Part shown: positions 35,352-45,796 of the stretch, piece by piece
How positions within the stretch are numbered: position 1 is the first letter of the stretch
Layout: every line of letters begins with the position of its first letter
Source: Ruminococcus sp. Marseille-P6503
GTDB taxonomy: Bacteria > Bacillota > Clostridia > Oscillospirales > Ruminococcaceae
Length of the DNA stretch: 64,000 bases
NCBI RefSeq assembly: GCF_900604945.1
Contig: NZ_UWPB01000001.1
Span: 1,054,001-1,118,000 of the forward strand
Direction: 5' to 3'
Notes under the pieces: model-generated
Told to the model about the DNA's origin: nothing
Database searches by the model: none
Seen by the model: only the letters and a program-made list of their open reading frames with translations
Position numbers and translations under genes: made by a program

Positions 35352-36905
35352 CTAATTCATTAAAGGTATAAGCAGCATTCCGCAGTCGCTTAGCTTATCG
35401 CCGGAAAGATCGTTTTCCTCCATGATAGCATTGATGGAGGTCGAATATTTCTTCGCTATCTCCCAGATGTCCTCGTTCTCGCTGCAATAGCAAAGCTTAA
35501 GAGCATAGCCCTGCTGTTTTTCTTTCGGCTTATCGGTGCAGACGTTAAGCCCGCACAGCATATTTCTTGCCGACTGCTCGCAGACATAGCCTCCGATTTT
35601 AAGCTCGGCCTTAAGCTCGGCGGTATGACTGTCGGTAAGATGATAGGAACAGCTCTGCACGCACACCTTTGGGTCTATGGCGCTTTCGGCTGAAAACTCT
35701 GCGGCAAGCTCATGCTCAAAGGGCGCTTCCGCCTCGAGATAAATAGGAGAATTGCTTTCATTCTTTCCTATAAGACAGAAAATAACGTTGCCGGATATAA
35801 TATATTTTCCGCTGTCCTCATCATATCTGGAGGAAATATTGTTTATATCGCACCAGCAGTCGTAGATACAGCATATCTCGTCATCGTCATAGCTTATCTG
35901 AGAATGCGAGGTATGCGTTTCGTTGATCTGAACAGGTACGCTTTCAATTCGGCAGCCGCTGTTTTCCATTTCACATTCGTAACAGGTAGAATACGCGTCA
36001 GTAACGACCTCGCAGGTTTCAAACTTCATGGCTGTACAGTTTACCAGAAGCACAAGCTCGCATTCAAGCGATGAGGAATTTTCCGATTTGGGTATTATCT
36101 CGCAGCCGGACGGAGTTATGTCGACAAACGCGTCAAAGCTTTCGTCGATTCCGTCAATGTCAATTATCTGACTGAACGGTATGGTAAATTTCATGGATTC
36201 AATCGAATCCTCTCCGGAAGGATCGGTGCAGGTATAAAGCATCGTGATCTCAGCGTCGCCCTTTGTTATAAGCTTTCCTGCTATCATTTTCTGCTCCTGC
36301 GGAAATACGGTGCAGTCTGAACGAAGCACCGAGCCTACCGCTGGCTTCGACGCCCCGAGCTCCAGCTCCTCTATAACGGTAACGCGCTTTGAAGCGGTCA
36401 AACGCTTTGAAGGATATGTAATCAGAGATTTTTTCAGCTGTATATTGGCTCCGAAAGCGTCCACGATCACAGCCTGCTTCTTCTCTCCTACTACCTTGAC
36501 CCTTGCTGAAACCGCTCCTCTTACGTCAAGTCTTCTCTGGTTTACTACACGGCAGTTTATATAGTCAACGTGCGGAGTGATCGTAATCATAGGATTCTGA
36601 CAGTCTCCGCTCAGATCTATTGATTTCGAGTAATTGAGCTTCTGCTCCAGACAGTTTACCTTGCAGCTCCCCTCGCTCTGATACATGACTCTTATCAGTA
36701 CCGACAGCTCAAAGGTCATTTTTTCGCCGTTAATGCTGTGTGACATAATTTTAGGCATCACACGGCATTTTAAGATCCTGAAAATATCAGGGTAGTAATC
36801 GGGAAGAACAAAATCGCGCTCAACAGCCTGCTCTACCGTCGTATCAAGAGCGGTCTGACTGGCTGTAAAGGTCTCCCGATTGACTTTGAATTCCATAGTT
36901 CCCAT
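35352..36905 (-). CDS. sipL: SipL-like DUF3794/LysM spore coat morphogenetic protein
   Basis: This 517-residue protein has an N-terminal DUF3794 (SPOCS) region beginning EFKVNRETFTASQTALDTTVEQAVERDFVLPDYYPDIFRILKC pattern, repeated SPOCS-like modules, and a C-terminal LysM domain (about 470-517: CYCSENEDIWEIAKKYSTSINAIMEEN pattern, ending LIPLMN). In C. difficile SipL binds SpoIVA through its LysM domain, and spoIVA is the next gene here. AGGAGG lies 11 bases before the ATG at 36905; ATG at codon 4 is an alternative. Confidence 0.88.
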   Translation of the reverse strand: MGTMEFKVNRETFTASQTALDTTVEQAVERDFVLPDYYPDIFRILKCRVMPKIMSHSINGEKMTFELSVLIRVMYQSEGSCKVNCLEQKLNYSKSIDLSGDCQNPMITITPHVDYINCRVVNQRRLDVRGAVSARVKVVGEKKQAVIVDAFGANIQLKKSLITYPSKRLTASKRVTVIEELELGASKPAVGSVLRSDCTVFPQEQKMIAGKLITKGDAEITMLYTCTDPSGEDSIESMKFTIPFSQIIDIDGIDESFDAFVDITPSGCEIIPKSENSSSLECELVLLVNCTAMKFETCEVVTDAYSTCYECEMENSGCRIESVPVQINETHTSHSQISYDDDEICCIYDCWCDINNISSRYDEDSGKYIISGNVIFCLIGKNESNSPIYLEAEAPFEHELAAEFSAESAIDPKVCVQSCSYHLTDSHTAELKAELKIGGYVCEQSARNMLCGLNVCTDKPKEKQQGYALKLCYCSENEDIWEIAKKYSTSINAIMEENDLSGDKLSDCGMLLIPLMN

Positions 36906-36968
36906 AACAAATGCGTCCTCCTAAAAATCTTGGTTTGGTTTTATCTTGCTAAGACAATATATTCGGAC

Positions 36969-36996
36969 ATCGTATGAAATATACCGCAAAATATCC
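36969..36996 (-). promoter_or_regulatory. candidate sigma-E promoter of sipL-spoIVA
   Basis: Minus-strand CATACGAT (36969-36976) resembles the sigma-E -10 CATACAnT, with GGATATTT (36989-36996) upstream as a possible -35. The 12-base spacing is slightly short. It fits the expected mother-cell expression but is weak evidence. Confidence 0.35.
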
Positions 36997-37132
36997 TGAA
37001 CGTACAAGATTTCTGTGTATTCATATTAAGGAAAGACAAACAAATCGCCGCCCAATGTCTTATGTTTAATAATATGCCTGCAATTGGGCTTGTATTCTGG
37101 GACTATAACTTAAAACGCGGATTTTATGGCAA

Positions 37133-37177
37133 AAATATAACCCGAAAAAACTATTGAAGTCATTTCGGGTTATATTT
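37133..37177 (-). terminator. terminator of dnaD-dnaC
   Basis: A perfect 15-bp inverted repeat: AAATATAACCCGAAA (37133-37147) and its complement at 37163-37177. It lies just after the dnaC stop codon; the U-rich flank is inside the stem end. Confidence 0.85.
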
Positions 37178-37235
37178 TAATAATCAATTTGTATCCTATG
37201 CACACTGCGAAAAAACATTATGAACGTTTGCCCAG

Positions 37236-38216
37236 TCAATACTTAAACTGTCTTTTCACATGGCGTATATCCTTGCCGATAAAAGGGATAGGATCAAAGC
37301 AGCCTGTGATACGGGAAACTATTCTCTCGTTATATCTTCCGTTCAGCTCGGAAGCCGAAAGATTGGTAGAAATTATAGTCGGTCTGTCAAGGTTGATCCT
37401 GCTGTTTATAATATCATATAGCGCGGATTCGTTGAAAGCGGTCTGAAATTCCGAGCCGAGATCGTCCAGGATAAGCAGATCCGCGTTGATCAGTATTTCC
37501 AGCGTATCGCCCTCCGCTCTGCCGAATCTTTCATTTTCAACGGCGCGGAGAAAATCAAGAATAGAGCCGAAAGCGACATTAAAGCCGTTTTCCGTCAGCT
37601 GCTTTGCAATACACGACGAAAGAAAGGTTTTGCCGAGACCAGTTCTGCCAAAGAAAAAGAGAGAAGGAGAGCCTTTGCCGAAATTAAGCGCGTAATCCCG
37701 GCAGAACTGATAATTCTGCGCCATCTTTTCTCTGGGCACAGCTCCGTTAATGCTGGTATTATCGTAATATTCAAGCCTGAACTCTGTAAAATCGTGCAGC
37801 TTTATGTGACAGTTTGAATTGATCTCCTCTATCGTATATTTTTTAAGCAGCCCTTTCAGACATTCGCACCTTGCTCCGCCGCTGTATCCGGTATCCCCGC
37901 ATATTGCGCAGGAATAAGGAACGTCAAGATAATTACGGTCGCCCTTAACGACCTGAAGCATATCCTTTATCGTTTCCTGGGTACGGAGATTTTTTTCTTT
38001 GACCTTTTCAATTATCTCCGCTGTATCCTCTCTTTTTTCCATAACAAGCTTCATAAGCTCGGCGCCGGTATTAGACAGCGACCTTTGCAATACCGCTATC
38101 TCCGGAGCGATACGATTTATTTCCTCAGTGCGCTTGATATGTATTTCCTCGGCTCGCTTTCTGCGCCTTGAAAGCTCTGCTTCCGCACGTTCAAAAGCCT
38201 GTTCGCTGTATTTCAT
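37236..38216 (-). CDS. dnaC: replicative helicase loader (DnaC/DnaI-like AAA+ ATPase)
   Basis: This 326-residue protein has a charged N-terminal helical region, a cysteine cluster YSCAICGDTGYSGGARCEC (about 101-119) like the zinc-binding part of DnaI, then an AAA+ domain with Walker A FGRTGLGKTF, Walker B LLILDDLGSE and sensor ISTNLS. It loads the replicative helicase. Its start overlaps the end of the DnaD-like gene by four bases, the usual loader/primosome pair. IstB-like transposase ATPases share the fold but lack this N-terminus and context. Confidence 0.9.
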   Translation of the reverse strand: MKYSEQAFERAEAELSRRRKRAEEIHIKRTEEINRIAPEIAVLQRSLSNTGAELMKLVMEKREDTAEIIEKVKEKNLRTQETIKDMLQVVKGDRNYLDVPYSCAICGDTGYSGGARCECLKGLLKKYTIEEINSNCHIKLHDFTEFRLEYYDNTSINGAVPREKMAQNYQFCRDYALNFGKGSPSLFFFGRTGLGKTFLSSCIAKQLTENGFNVAFGSILDFLRAVENERFGRAEGDTLEILINADLLILDDLGSEFQTAFNESALYDIINSRINLDRPTIISTNLSASELNGRYNERIVSRITGCFDPIPFIGKDIRHVKRQFKY

Positions 38217-39253
38217 TCCTTACCACCCCTGCTGTTAGGATTATAGTTCATTGCAAACTGCTCCCACTCGTCAAGGTCGTAGGAGGTTTCCCTGTTTTTA
38301 TCTCCGCCGTACTTTTTAACTACCGACTGAGAAAATCTTTTGTCGTCGTCTGCAACCTGCTCAGGCGACATAATGCTTTTCCCTGCCCAGTTTCTAAGTA
38401 TTCCGTCTATGTATCCGAAGCTCAGCTTGTTTTTGCTGTCCATACACTTTTCGTATGCGATCGCAAGCATCTGGGTACTGAAGCCCATTTCGTTCCATTT
38501 GTCGATATATTCCCGCTGTCTTTTCGACGGCTTGCTTTCCAGTCCTAAAACCTTTGCCGCCTTATTCTGATATGACCTTATTTTAGACTGTCTGATAATT
38601 TCAGCTTCAATATCGGTATATTCGACTATTCCCCGCTCAAACCAGCTTCTCGCCACAGTTTCAATATACGCGAACCTGTCTTTTCCCAGCTGATGACAGT
38701 ATTCGGCGATCATAAGAATCGACGCGGCGGAAAAGCCGTAGTATTCATACAAGTTGACCAGTCCGGCCGTTTCGGTGGCGTTGATAGTCCTGCACAGGGT
38801 TTTCTGTATATCGTTGATAAGCATTTTTATGTCCTGGTTCTTTTCAGCTATCTCAGCAAGCTCCCTTGGAGAATATTTGACCAGCGCCCTTACCGCGGAA
38901 GTATTTCTTCCCGGGTCGATCGCTTCCGCAGTGCTGACAGGAGCGGAAGCTGCCTTACCCTCGGTCTGCGCTTTAACGGCCGCCTCAGTATTCTTTATCG
39001 GCGTTCCGTTTTCGCTTTCGGCAGAAATAACTCCCCTTCCGGCCCAGTATATTACAGCGTCATGAGCAGTCTGCTCGCTTACTCCCGCCTGTGCTGCAAG
39101 AAGCTCGGTATCCGCAGTATTTGAATTGCTGCACAGAATACACAGCAGAACCTTTATAAATTCGCCGTCGCTCAGCTTTATATAATCGTCGACCACGCTG
39201 CACGGAACGGTAAAAAACCTGCCCCAGCGGTCACAGCTAATCCGGTATATCAT
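38213..39253 (-). CDS. DnaD domain primosome protein
   Basis: This 346-residue protein has an N-terminal winged-helix region (LSDGEFIKVLLCILCSNSNTADTELLAAQAGVSEQTAHDAVIYWAGRGVI pattern) and a DnaD domain in the second half (LVNLYEYYGFSAASILMIAEYCHQLGKDRFAYIETVARSW pattern). DnaD-like proteins remodel DNA and help load helicase at origins and restart sites. A predicted linker (residues 85-115) is rich in Ala, Thr and Glu. AAAGGG precedes the ATG. It is coupled to dnaC. Confidence 0.9.
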   Translation of the reverse strand: MIYRISCDRWGRFFTVPCSVVDDYIKLSDGEFIKVLLCILCSNSNTADTELLAAQAGVSEQTAHDAVIYWAGRGVISAESENGTPIKNTEAAVKAQTEGKAASAPVSTAEAIDPGRNTSAVRALVKYSPRELAEIAEKNQDIKMLINDIQKTLCRTINATETAGLVNLYEYYGFSAASILMIAEYCHQLGKDRFAYIETVARSWFERGIVEYTDIEAEIIRQSKIRSYQNKAAKVLGLESKPSKRQREYIDKWNEMGFSTQMLAIAYEKCMDSKNKLSFGYIDGILRNWAGKSIMSPEQVADDDKRFSQSVVKKYGGDKNRETSYDLDEWEQFAMNYNPNSRGGKE

Positions 39254-39284
39254 TTTTTCAGCCCTTTACTTTTTCTTGTTTATA

Positions 39285-39313
39285 ATTATAGCATGAACAC
39301 AGCCTAAATGCAA
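39285..39313 (-). promoter_or_regulatory. sigma-A-type promoter of dnaD-dnaC
   Basis: Minus-strand TTGCAT (39308-39313), 17-base spacer, TATAAT (39285-39290), about 30 bases before the dnaD start. Confidence 0.72.
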
Positions 39314-39377
39314 GACAAATAAATATTAATAAACTCAGATATCCTTATAGAGTTTATCAAGCGTTCCCCCGATATAA

Positions 39378-39407
39378 GCAGCGGCAGGAATTTCTCCCCG
39401 CCGCTGC
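39378..39407 (+). repeat. GC-rich hairpin with a plus-strand T-run
   Basis: GCAGCGGC (39378-39385) pairs with GCCGCTGC (39400-39407). A T6 run follows on the plus strand only, although both neighbouring genes (uvrA, dnaD) are on the minus strand. It may still terminate uvrA inefficiently, or act on an antisense transcript. Confidence 0.45.
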
Positions 39408-39480
39408 CGCGATTTTTTATCCAACAATGCTTCCGTTTCAGACTTAAAGGCCTTGGGATATTTATAAATAAAGCTGAGCC

Positions 39481-42306
39481 TTAATCAAGCATTTTTTTCA
39501 GATAGCTGCCCGTATAGGATTTTTCACAGGCGGCTACCTCCTCCGGAGTACCTGTAACAACGATCTCTCCGCCCTTGTTTCCTCCGTCCGGTCCTAAATC
39601 TATTATATGATCCGCCGTCTTGATTACGTCCAGATTATGCTCGATCACAAGGACCGTATTTCCGGCGTCGCACAGCTTCTGCAAAACCTCGATAAGCTTG
39701 TGGACGTCCGCGGTATGCAGTCCTGTGGTCGGCTCGTCGAGGATATAGATAGTCTTTCCGGTAGATCGCTTTGAAAGCTCGGTTGCAAGCTTCACCCTCT
39801 GAGCCTCGCCGCCGGAAAGAGTAGTAGCCGGCTGACCTATTTTGATATATCCAAGCCCTACCTCGTAAAGGGTTTCAAGCTTTCTCTTTATCTTAGGGAT
39901 ATTCTCAAAGAAAGCCACTCCCTCTTCCACAGTCATTTCAAGAACGTCATAGATCGACTTGCCCTTGTATTTTACCTCCAGCGTTTCACGGTTGTAGCGC
40001 CTGCCCTTGCAGACCTCGCAGGGCACATAAACATCAGGCAGAAAATGCATTTCTATTTTAAGGATTCCGTCTCCCTCGCACGCCTCGCAGCGTCCCCCTC
40101 TTACGTTGAAGGAAAATCTTCCGGCATTGTAGCCTTTCATTTTCGCGTCGCTTGTCTGCGCGAAAAGCTCCCTGATGTCGTTGAAAACTCCGGTATAGGT
40201 TGCAGGATTGGACCTGGGCGTTCTTCCTATGGGCGACTGGTCAATGTCTATGACCTTGTCAAGATATTCAAGACCCAGCAGCTCCTTAAACTCTCCGGGT
40301 CTGATTCTGGCGCGGTTAAGCTTTCCGGCAAGCTCCTTGTAAATTATTTCATTTACAAGCGAGGATTTTCCGCTGCCCGAAACTCCGGTCACGCAGGTAA
40401 ATGTGCCTAAAGGTATTTTAACGGTTATATTCTTGAGGTTATTCTGCTTCGCCCCTTTTACAGTCAGGAATTTACCATTGCCCTTTCTTCTTGCTTCCGG
40501 CACAGGAATTTTCTTCCGCCCGCTTAGATACTGACCGGTAACTGAAGCCTCGCAGGACATTATATCTTCAACCGTTCCGGCGCACACTATTTCTCCTCCG
40601 TGTATCCCCGCCCCCGGACCAACGTCTACAATATAATCGGCATTATGCATGGTGTCCTCGTCATGCTCGACAACTATAAGCGTATTTCCCAGATCCCGCA
40701 GACGCTTAAGAGTGGCAATAAGCTTGTCGTTGTCCCGCTGATGCAGACCTATGGACGGTTCGTCAAGAATATACAGCACGCCCATAAGCGACGAGCCGAT
40801 CTGCGTAGCAAGACGTATTCTCTGACTTTCTCCTCCGGACAGAGTGCCGCTGGAGCGGGAAAGAGTAAGATATTCAAGTCCCACGCTTTTCAGAAATCCC
40901 AGGCGTTCCCTGATCTCCTTGATGATCCTTTCTCCGATAAGCCGCTCTCTTTCGGTAAGCTCAAGATTATCAAAAAATTCCAGAGCCTCGTTTACCGACA
41001 GATGTGTGAGCCGGCTTATATTCAGTCCTCCTACAGTTACGGAAAGGCTTTCCTTTTTAAGTCTTTCACCCTTGCAGGCAGGACATTTTTCATCGCTCAT
41101 AACCGTTTCTATCTCCGCCCTTGAATACTCGCTGGCGCTTTCTTTATACCTTCTTTCAAGGTTCGGGATTATTCCCTCAAACTCGGCGCTGTAATCCGAT
41201 TTGTAATATTCCGTCTGTCTGGAAAGCTTAAGCTTCTGTCCCTGAGTACCGTAAAGGAAAATATCTATGGCGTCAGGATCGAGATTTTTCACAGGATCGT
41301 CCAGTGAAATTCCGTACTGCTCGGAAATAGCCTTATAATACATCATAGCTATGGAGCTGTCGTCAAGGCTGTTCCAGCCGCTGGCTTTTATTGCCCCCTG
41401 TCTGATGGAAAGATCGGTATTGGGAATTATAAGCTTGGGGTCTATCTTCTTGAATATTCCCAATCCGGTGCATTTTTCGCACGCGCCGAAGGGATTGTTA
41501 AAGGAAAACATTCTGGGAGTCAGCTCTTCGATTGAAATATTATGCTCGGGACAGGAATAGTTCTGTGAAAAATGCATTTCCTCTCCGTCTATAACGTCAA
41601 CCGTTATCAGTCCGCCCGTAAGCGAAGCGGCGATCTCTATACTGTCCGTAAGACGCGACTTTATATCAGGCTTTATTACCAATCGGTCTACAACTATTTC
41701 AATAGTGTGCTTTTTATTCTTTTCAAGCTTTATTTCCTCGGACAGATCGTAAACTATCCCGTCGATCCTGACTCTTGCGTAGCCGGATTTTCTCGCCTGA
41801 TCAAGCTCCTTTCGGTATTCGCCCTTACGCCCTCTTACGATAGGCGCGAGAAGCTGAAACCTTGTACCCTGTTCAAGCTCCATTATTTTATCAACTATCT
41901 GGTCTATAGTCTGCTGGCGTATCTCCTTTCCGCAGACGGGACAGTGCGGTACTCCTATTCTGGCGTAAAGCAGCCTCAGATAGTCATAGATCTCCGTTAC
42001 CGTTCCTACCGTAGACCTAGGGTTTTTCGACGTGGTTTTCTGGTCTATCGAAATAGCCGGCGACAGCCCTGTTATCGAATCAACGTCCGGCTTTTCCATC
42101 TGTCCTAAAAACTGTCTTGCGTATGACGAAAGCGACTCCATATATCTTCTCTGTCCGTCGGCGAAGATCGTATCAAACGCCAGAGAGGATTTTCCCGAGC
42201 CGGAAAGCCCCGTAAGCACGATAAGCTTATCCCTCGGTATTGTCAGATCTACATTTTTGAGATTGTGCTCTCTCGCTCCCTTTATAACAATTTCACTGCT
42301 CTGCAT
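39481..42306 (-). CDS. uvrA: excinuclease ABC subunit A
   Basis: This 941-residue protein has two ABC-type ATPase modules: Walker [10 protein letters not shown] (33-41) and GVSGSGKSS in the second half, with signature motifs [13 protein letters not shown] and [13 protein letters not shown]. The zinc modules are visible as CPVCGKEI and [14 protein letters not shown]...CEVCKGRRY. UvrA recognises DNA damage and loads UvrB. In many Firmicutes uvrB and uvrA are adjacent; here a GNAT gene, a uvrB-tail remnant and a NUDIX gene lie between them. Confidence 0.98.
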   Translation of the reverse strand: MQSSEIVIKGAREHNLKNVDLTIPRDKLIVLTGLSGSGKSSLAFDTIFADGQRRYMESLSSYARQFLGQMEKPDVDSITGLSPAISIDQKTTSKNPRSTVGTVTEIYDYLRLLYARIGVPHCPVCGKEIRQQTIDQIVDKIMELEQGTRFQLLAPIVRGRKGEYRKELDQARKSGYARVRIDGIVYDLSEEIKLEKNKKHTIEIVVDRLVIKPDIKSRLTDSIEIAASLTGGLITVDVIDGEEMHFSQNYSCPEHNISIEELTPRMFSFNNPFGACEKCTGLGIFKKIDPKLIIPNTDLSIRQGAIKASGWNSLDDSSIAMMYYKAISEQYGISLDDPVKNLDPDAIDIFLYGTQGQKLKLSRQTEYYKSDYSAEFEGIIPNLERRYKESASEYSRAEIETVMSDEKCPACKGERLKKESLSVTVGGLNISRLTHLSVNEALEFFDNLELTERERLIGERIIKEIRERLGFLKSVGLEYLTLSRSSGTLSGGESQRIRLATQIGSSLMGVLYILDEPSIGLHQRDNDKLIATLKRLRDLGNTLIVVEHDEDTMHNADYIVDVGPGAGIHGGEIVCAGTVEDIMSCEASVTGQYLSGRKKIPVPEARRKGNGKFLTVKGAKQNNLKNITVKIPLGTFTCVTGVSGSGKSSLVNEIIYKELAGKLNRARIRPGEFKELLGLEYLDKVIDIDQSPIGRTPRSNPATYTGVFNDIRELFAQTSDAKMKGYNAGRFSFNVRGGRCEACEGDGILKIEMHFLPDVYVPCEVCKGRRYNRETLEVKYKGKSIYDVLEMTVEEGVAFFENIPKIKRKLETLYEVGLGYIKIGQPATTLSGGEAQRVKLATELSKRSTGKTIYILDEPTTGLHTADVHKLIEVLQKLCDAGNTVLVIEHNLDVIKTADHIIDLGPDGGNKGGEIVVTGTPEEVAACEKSYTGSYLKKMLD

Positions 42307-42325
42307 TTCTTCACTTTCCTATCTA

Positions 42326-42757
42326 TTAAAATAATCTTTTCCTGTACATAATTTCACGGCTTCGGGCAAATCCTGACTTTTCATAGCACGCCTGCGCGTT
42401 TGTATTTTTATCAGAGGTAAATAATTGGTATCCCGCAAGATTCTTACCCTTAAAATACTCTTCAATATAGCCGATTACGGCAGTCGCCACGCCAAGCCGT
42501 CTGAATTTTTCATCGACAAACAATTCAGTTATCTCCGCGTAAAAGTTTTTATAGCACATTGATTTAAAAATCTGAACACAGCAAAAGCCAACAAGTTTTC
42601 CTCCGCTTTCGGCAACAAACACCTCTTCCTGATCATTTTTGATAAGAGATTGTTTCAACAGTTCAAAATCCGTCGCACCCTCGCCGTTAAAGATTTCATT
42701 CAGCTGAAAAAGCTGCCCGGCGTCGGATACCTCGGCTTTTCTGACTTTAAAATTCAT
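42326..42757 (-). CDS. GNAT family N-acetyltransferase
   Basis: This 143-residue protein has the GNAT core: [17 protein letters not shown] start, [28 protein letters not shown] (acetyl-CoA loop RRLGVA) and [14 protein letters not shown] near the end. The substrate is unknown. Its ribosome-binding site (GAGGAGAGAGG) lies inside sequence derived from the uvrB 3' end, implying that this gene once directly followed uvrB. It ends 19 bases before the uvrA start. Confidence 0.88.
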   Translation of the reverse strand: MNFKVRKAEVSDAGQLFQLNEIFNGEGATDFELLKQSLIKNDQEEVFVAESGGKLVGFCCVQIFKSMCYKNFYAEITELFVDEKFRRLGVATAVIGYIEEYFKGKNLAGYQLFTSDKNTNAQACYEKSGFARSREIMYRKRLF

Positions 42758-42766
42758 TACCTCTCT

Positions 42767-42870
42767 CCTCTCAGCCGTACTGTCATACAGAAACGCGGCG
42801 CGTTCAAATTCAAGCGTTTTTACCGCTTACTTCATCTGCTTGGTAAGCTTGTTTATAAGCGCTTACTCTT
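42767..42870 (-). pseudogene. decayed duplicate of the uvrB 3' end (UVR motif)
   Basis: About 90 bases from 42781 to 42870 align without gaps to the 3' end of uvrB (43729-43818) with about 13 mismatches, roughly 86% identity, in the same orientation. The block TCATCTGCTTGGTAAGCTTG is identical in both. In the uvrB frame a GAA codon has become TAA, so the copy is dead. It corresponds to the C-terminal UVR domain that binds UvrC. Confidence 0.85.
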
Positions 42871-43015
42871 AATACTTAAGAATATTCATCACTGGTCATA
42901 TTTTATCATTCCTTTTTGAATTATTCAATAACTTCAATTTTATTATCGGTTAACAGTATCGCCTGATTATTCGTCAAATCAATATGCGGGCAACTGACGG
43001 TTGTGAAAATTCCGC

Positions 43016-43444
43016 TTATGACGTTGCCCTTTCTTGCTTTGATTGATCTATAAATTTGAGCGCTCTTTCCAGAAGCTTTGGCTGTATATACGGATAAGTC
43101 CAATTTTCAGGACATCCATCAAGCAAAACGACCTCGGCGATTTCCGTTTCAGGCTTATCTCCAAAGCTTTTTATATCGGCGTAAAACAACATTCCGTAAT
43201 CGTCAAAGGAATAAACGCATATCGGCTCGATCGTATACTCTGCCGCTCCTGTTTCCTCCCAAAGCTCACGCCTTGCGGTAGAAAGAATATCCTCTCCGTC
43301 CTCGCGATGACCTCCCGGCATCTCAAGAGTGGTTCTGTCCTTATGTCTTACAAAAACCAATTTACTATTATAAAAAGCTGCAATTACAGCATATTTCATA
43401 TTTTCTTTGCAATTCAGATCGTGAAAATCCACTTTACCATTCAT
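43016..43444 (-). CDS. NUDIX hydrolase
   Basis: This 142-residue protein contains a full Nudix box matching GX5EX7REUXEEXGU: GGHREDGEDILSTARRELWE followed by ETGA, with metal-binding glutamates. It probably hydrolyses a nucleoside diphosphate derivative; the substrate is not readable from sequence. AGGAGC precedes the ATG by about nine bases. It lies between two copies of the uvrB 3' end, so it may have entered with the duplication. Confidence 0.9.
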   Translation of the reverse strand: MNGKVDFHDLNCKENMKYAVIAAFYNSKLVFVRHKDRTTLEMPGGHREDGEDILSTARRELWEETGAAEYTIEPICVYSFDDYGMLFYADIKSFGDKPETEIAEVVLLDGCPENWTYPYIQPKLLERALKFIDQSKQERATS

Positions 43445-43502
43445 TTTATAATGCTCCTATGTTTGTCGTTTAGCTAAGTGATATTTTAACTCGGAGCAAA
43501 GC

Positions 43503-43654
43503 CCGATGTAAGCTTGCTTAACATCGGCTGCAACGAGGAAACCTCACCGCAGGAGCTTTAGCTCCCCGGAAATTCAGTGTGTGATATAATCCCCCGCTGA
43601 ATCCCCTGATGAACCCCGCCGCCTTATGGAGGCAAACGCCTTCCTTAGAAGGCG
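43503..43654. repeat. cluster of short hairpins upstream of the NUDIX gene
   Basis: Three palindromes lie within 150 bases: CCGATGT...ACATCGG (43503-43527), GGAGCTTTAGCTCC (43552-43565) and CGCCTTCCTTAGAAGGCG (43637-43654). No ORF is evident. The mosaic, GC-rich structure in non-coding DNA between uvrB and NUDIX resembles a dispersed intergenic element. Confidence 0.5.
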
Positions 43655-43695
43655 GGACATCGGCGAATAGGTTATATATGACTATTGGAATAAAA

Positions 43696-45666
43696 TCATT
43701 TTTTTTCCCCTCTCAGCTCAGCTATTTTGTCACGCAGGAATGCGGCGTGCTCAAATTCAAGCATTTTCGCCGCTTCCTTCATCTGCTTGGTAAGCTTGTC
43801 TATAAGCGCTTCCGCTTCACGCTTGGAAAGCTTGGTTTTCTGCCTTGCCTCATACTCGACCTCTTCCTTTGTAGATATCTCGATAACGTCCCGTATATCC
43901 TTGACAATAGTTTTCGGAACGATTCCGTGCTCCTCGTTGAATTTCATCTGCAACGCGCGGCGGCGTTCCGTTTCAGTAATCGCAAGCTCCATTGAACGCG
44001 TTACCGTATCGGCGTACATTATCACCCTGCCCTCGGCGTTTCTGGCGGCTCTTCCTATCGTCTGTATCAGCGAGCTTTCCGACCTGAGGAAGCCCTCCTT
44101 ATCAGCGTCGAGGATCGCCACTAAAGATACCTCAGGCAGGTCAAGACCCTCTCTCAGCAGATTTATTCCCACAAGCACGTCGAACTCTCCCAGACGCAGG
44201 TCGCGGATAATTTCCATACGCTCGATAGTATCGATATCGTGGTGCATATATCTGACGGAAATGCCGAAGTTTTTCATGTATGAGGTCAGGTCCTCCGCCA
44301 TCTTCTTCGTAAGAGTCGTTACCAGCACACGTTCCTTGCGCTCTATTCTCAGATTTATCTCAGAAATAAGATCCTCGATCTGACCCTCGGTGGGACGCAC
44401 CTGTATTTCAGGGTCAAGCAGCCCGGTAGGACGTATAAGCTGCTCAACTATCTGCTGTGATCTTTCCTTTTCAATCGGTCCGGGGGTTGCGGAAACAAAA
44501 ACCGCCTGATTTATATGTCCATAAAACTCATCAAAGGTCAGAGGACGGTTATCCAGCGCCGACGGAAGCCTGAAGCCGTAATCTATCAGCGTCTGCTTTC
44601 TTGCTCTGTCGCCGGCGTACATTCCCCTTACCTGAGGCAGGGAAACATGACTTTCGTCTACCATAAGCAGAAAATCGTCGGGAAGATGGTCGAGCAGCGT
44701 ATACGGCACCGCTCCCTTGGGACGCCTTGCCAGAACCCTTGAATAATTTTCGATTCCGGAGCAGAAGCCCACCTCCTCCAACATCTCGATGTCATAATTT
44801 GTGCGCTGCGCGATTCTCTGGGCTTCAATAAGCATATCGTGTTCCTTGAAATACCTGATACGCTCGTCCAGCTCCTCCTTTATTTCCTCAATTGCGTCGC
44901 GGAGCTTGTCATGTCCTACTATATAATGCGTCGCGGGAAAAATTGCCGCGTGATTAAGAAAAGCGATAATTTCTCCGGTTATTACGTTGATTTCGCAGAT
45001 ACGGTCTATCTCGTCTCCGAAAAACTCAACTCTTATCGCGGTATCGGTGTTAGCGGCGGGGAAAATTTCAACTACATCGCCCCTTACGCGGAATTTGTTT
45101 CTGACAAAATTAATGTCGTTTCTCTCATACTGAATACCCACCAGCTCAGCAATCAGCTTTTCTCTGGATTTCTGCATACCCTTTCTTACAGAAACCACCA
45201 TAGATTTATACTCTGCCGGGTCGCCCAGCGAATAGATACACGAAACCGAAGCGACGATAATAACGTCCCGTCTTTCCGCCAGCGCGGTAGTTGCAGAGTG
45301 GCGAAGCTTGTCTATCTCGTCGTTTACGGAAGAGTCCTTTTCAATATATACGTCCTTGCTGGGAACATACGCCTCAGGCTGATAGTAATCGTAGTAGGAC
45401 ACAAAATACTCAACCGCGTTGTTAGGGAAAAATTCCTTGAACTCGGAGCAGAGCTGAGCCGCGAGTATCTTATTGTGCGCCAGAACCAGAGTCGGTCTGT
45501 TTACGCGTTCAATTACATTTGCCATAGTAAAGGTTTTTCCGGAGCCGGTAACGCCCAGCAGGGTCTGCTCCTTCATTCCCTTATTTATTCCGTCCACAAG
45601 CTTATCTACAGCTTCGGGCTGATCTCCCGCAAGCTTATAATCAGATATCAACTGAAATTTATCCAT
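43696..45666 (-). CDS. uvrB: excinuclease ABC subunit B
   Basis: This 656-residue helicase-like protein has Walker [10 protein letters not shown] (39-47), the beta-hairpin [14 protein letters not shown]-box DESHVSLPQ, the helicase motif QTIGRAARN and the C-terminal UVR domain ([20 protein letters not shown]). It verifies damage after UvrA loading and recruits UvrC. It has its own promoter. The last 100 bases are duplicated in decayed form about 0.9 kb downstream. Confidence 0.98.
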   Translation of the reverse strand: MDKFQLISDYKLAGDQPEAVDKLVDGINKGMKEQTLLGVTGSGKTFTMANVIERVNRPTLVLAHNKILAAQLCSEFKEFFPNNAVEYFVSYYDYYQPEAYVPSKDVYIEKDSSVNDEIDKLRHSATTALAERRDVIIVASVSCIYSLGDPAEYKSMVVSVRKGMQKSREKLIAELVGIQYERNDINFVRNKFRVRGDVVEIFPAANTDTAIRVEFFGDEIDRICEINVITGEIIAFLNHAAIFPATHYIVGHDKLRDAIEEIKEELDERIRYFKEHDMLIEAQRIAQRTNYDIEMLEEVGFCSGIENYSRVLARRPKGAVPYTLLDHLPDDFLLMVDESHVSLPQVRGMYAGDRARKQTLIDYGFRLPSALDNRPLTFDEFYGHINQAVFVSATPGPIEKERSQQIVEQLIRPTGLLDPEIQVRPTEGQIEDLISEINLRIERKERVLVTTLTKKMAEDLTSYMKNFGISVRYMHHDIDTIERMEIIRDLRLGEFDVLVGINLLREGLDLPEVSLVAILDADKEGFLRSESSLIQTIGRAARNAEGRVIMYADTVTRSMELAITETERRRALQMKFNEEHGIVPKTIVKDIRDVIEISTKEEVEYEARQKTKLSKREAEALIDKLTKQMKEAAKMLEFEHAAFLRDKIAELRGEKK

Positions 45667-45708
45667 AAATTACGTCCTCGCAATCCGAACAATAGTTTTG
45701 TTTATTTT

Positions 45709-45737
45709 ATTATACAACAAAAAATAATCTATGTAAA
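45709..45737 (-). promoter_or_regulatory. sigma-A-type promoter of uvrB
   Basis: Minus-strand TTTACA (45732-45737), 17-base spacer, TATAAT (45709-45714). No LexA-type palindrome was recognised next to it. Confidence 0.72.
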
Positions 45738-45796
45738 GAGGTTTGCGACATCTTTTTTATAAATTTAATAAATTGCGGGGAAAATAGTTTTTTAGC

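Larger units (their letters stand above)
36906..37235. other. intergenic region between sipL and dnaC
   Basis: These 330 bases hold the strong dnaC terminator (37133-37177), a possible sigma-E promoter for sipL (36969-36996) and otherwise AT-rich sequence. I see no small ORF with a ribosome-binding site. Confidence 0.6.

Noticed and set aside
42921-43050. Minus-strand coding-like tail ending LLTDNKIEVIE just after the NUDIX gene
   Set aside because: It has no ribosome-binding site and overlaps the NUDIX 3' end in another frame; it could be a decayed gene tail, but there is not enough to call it.
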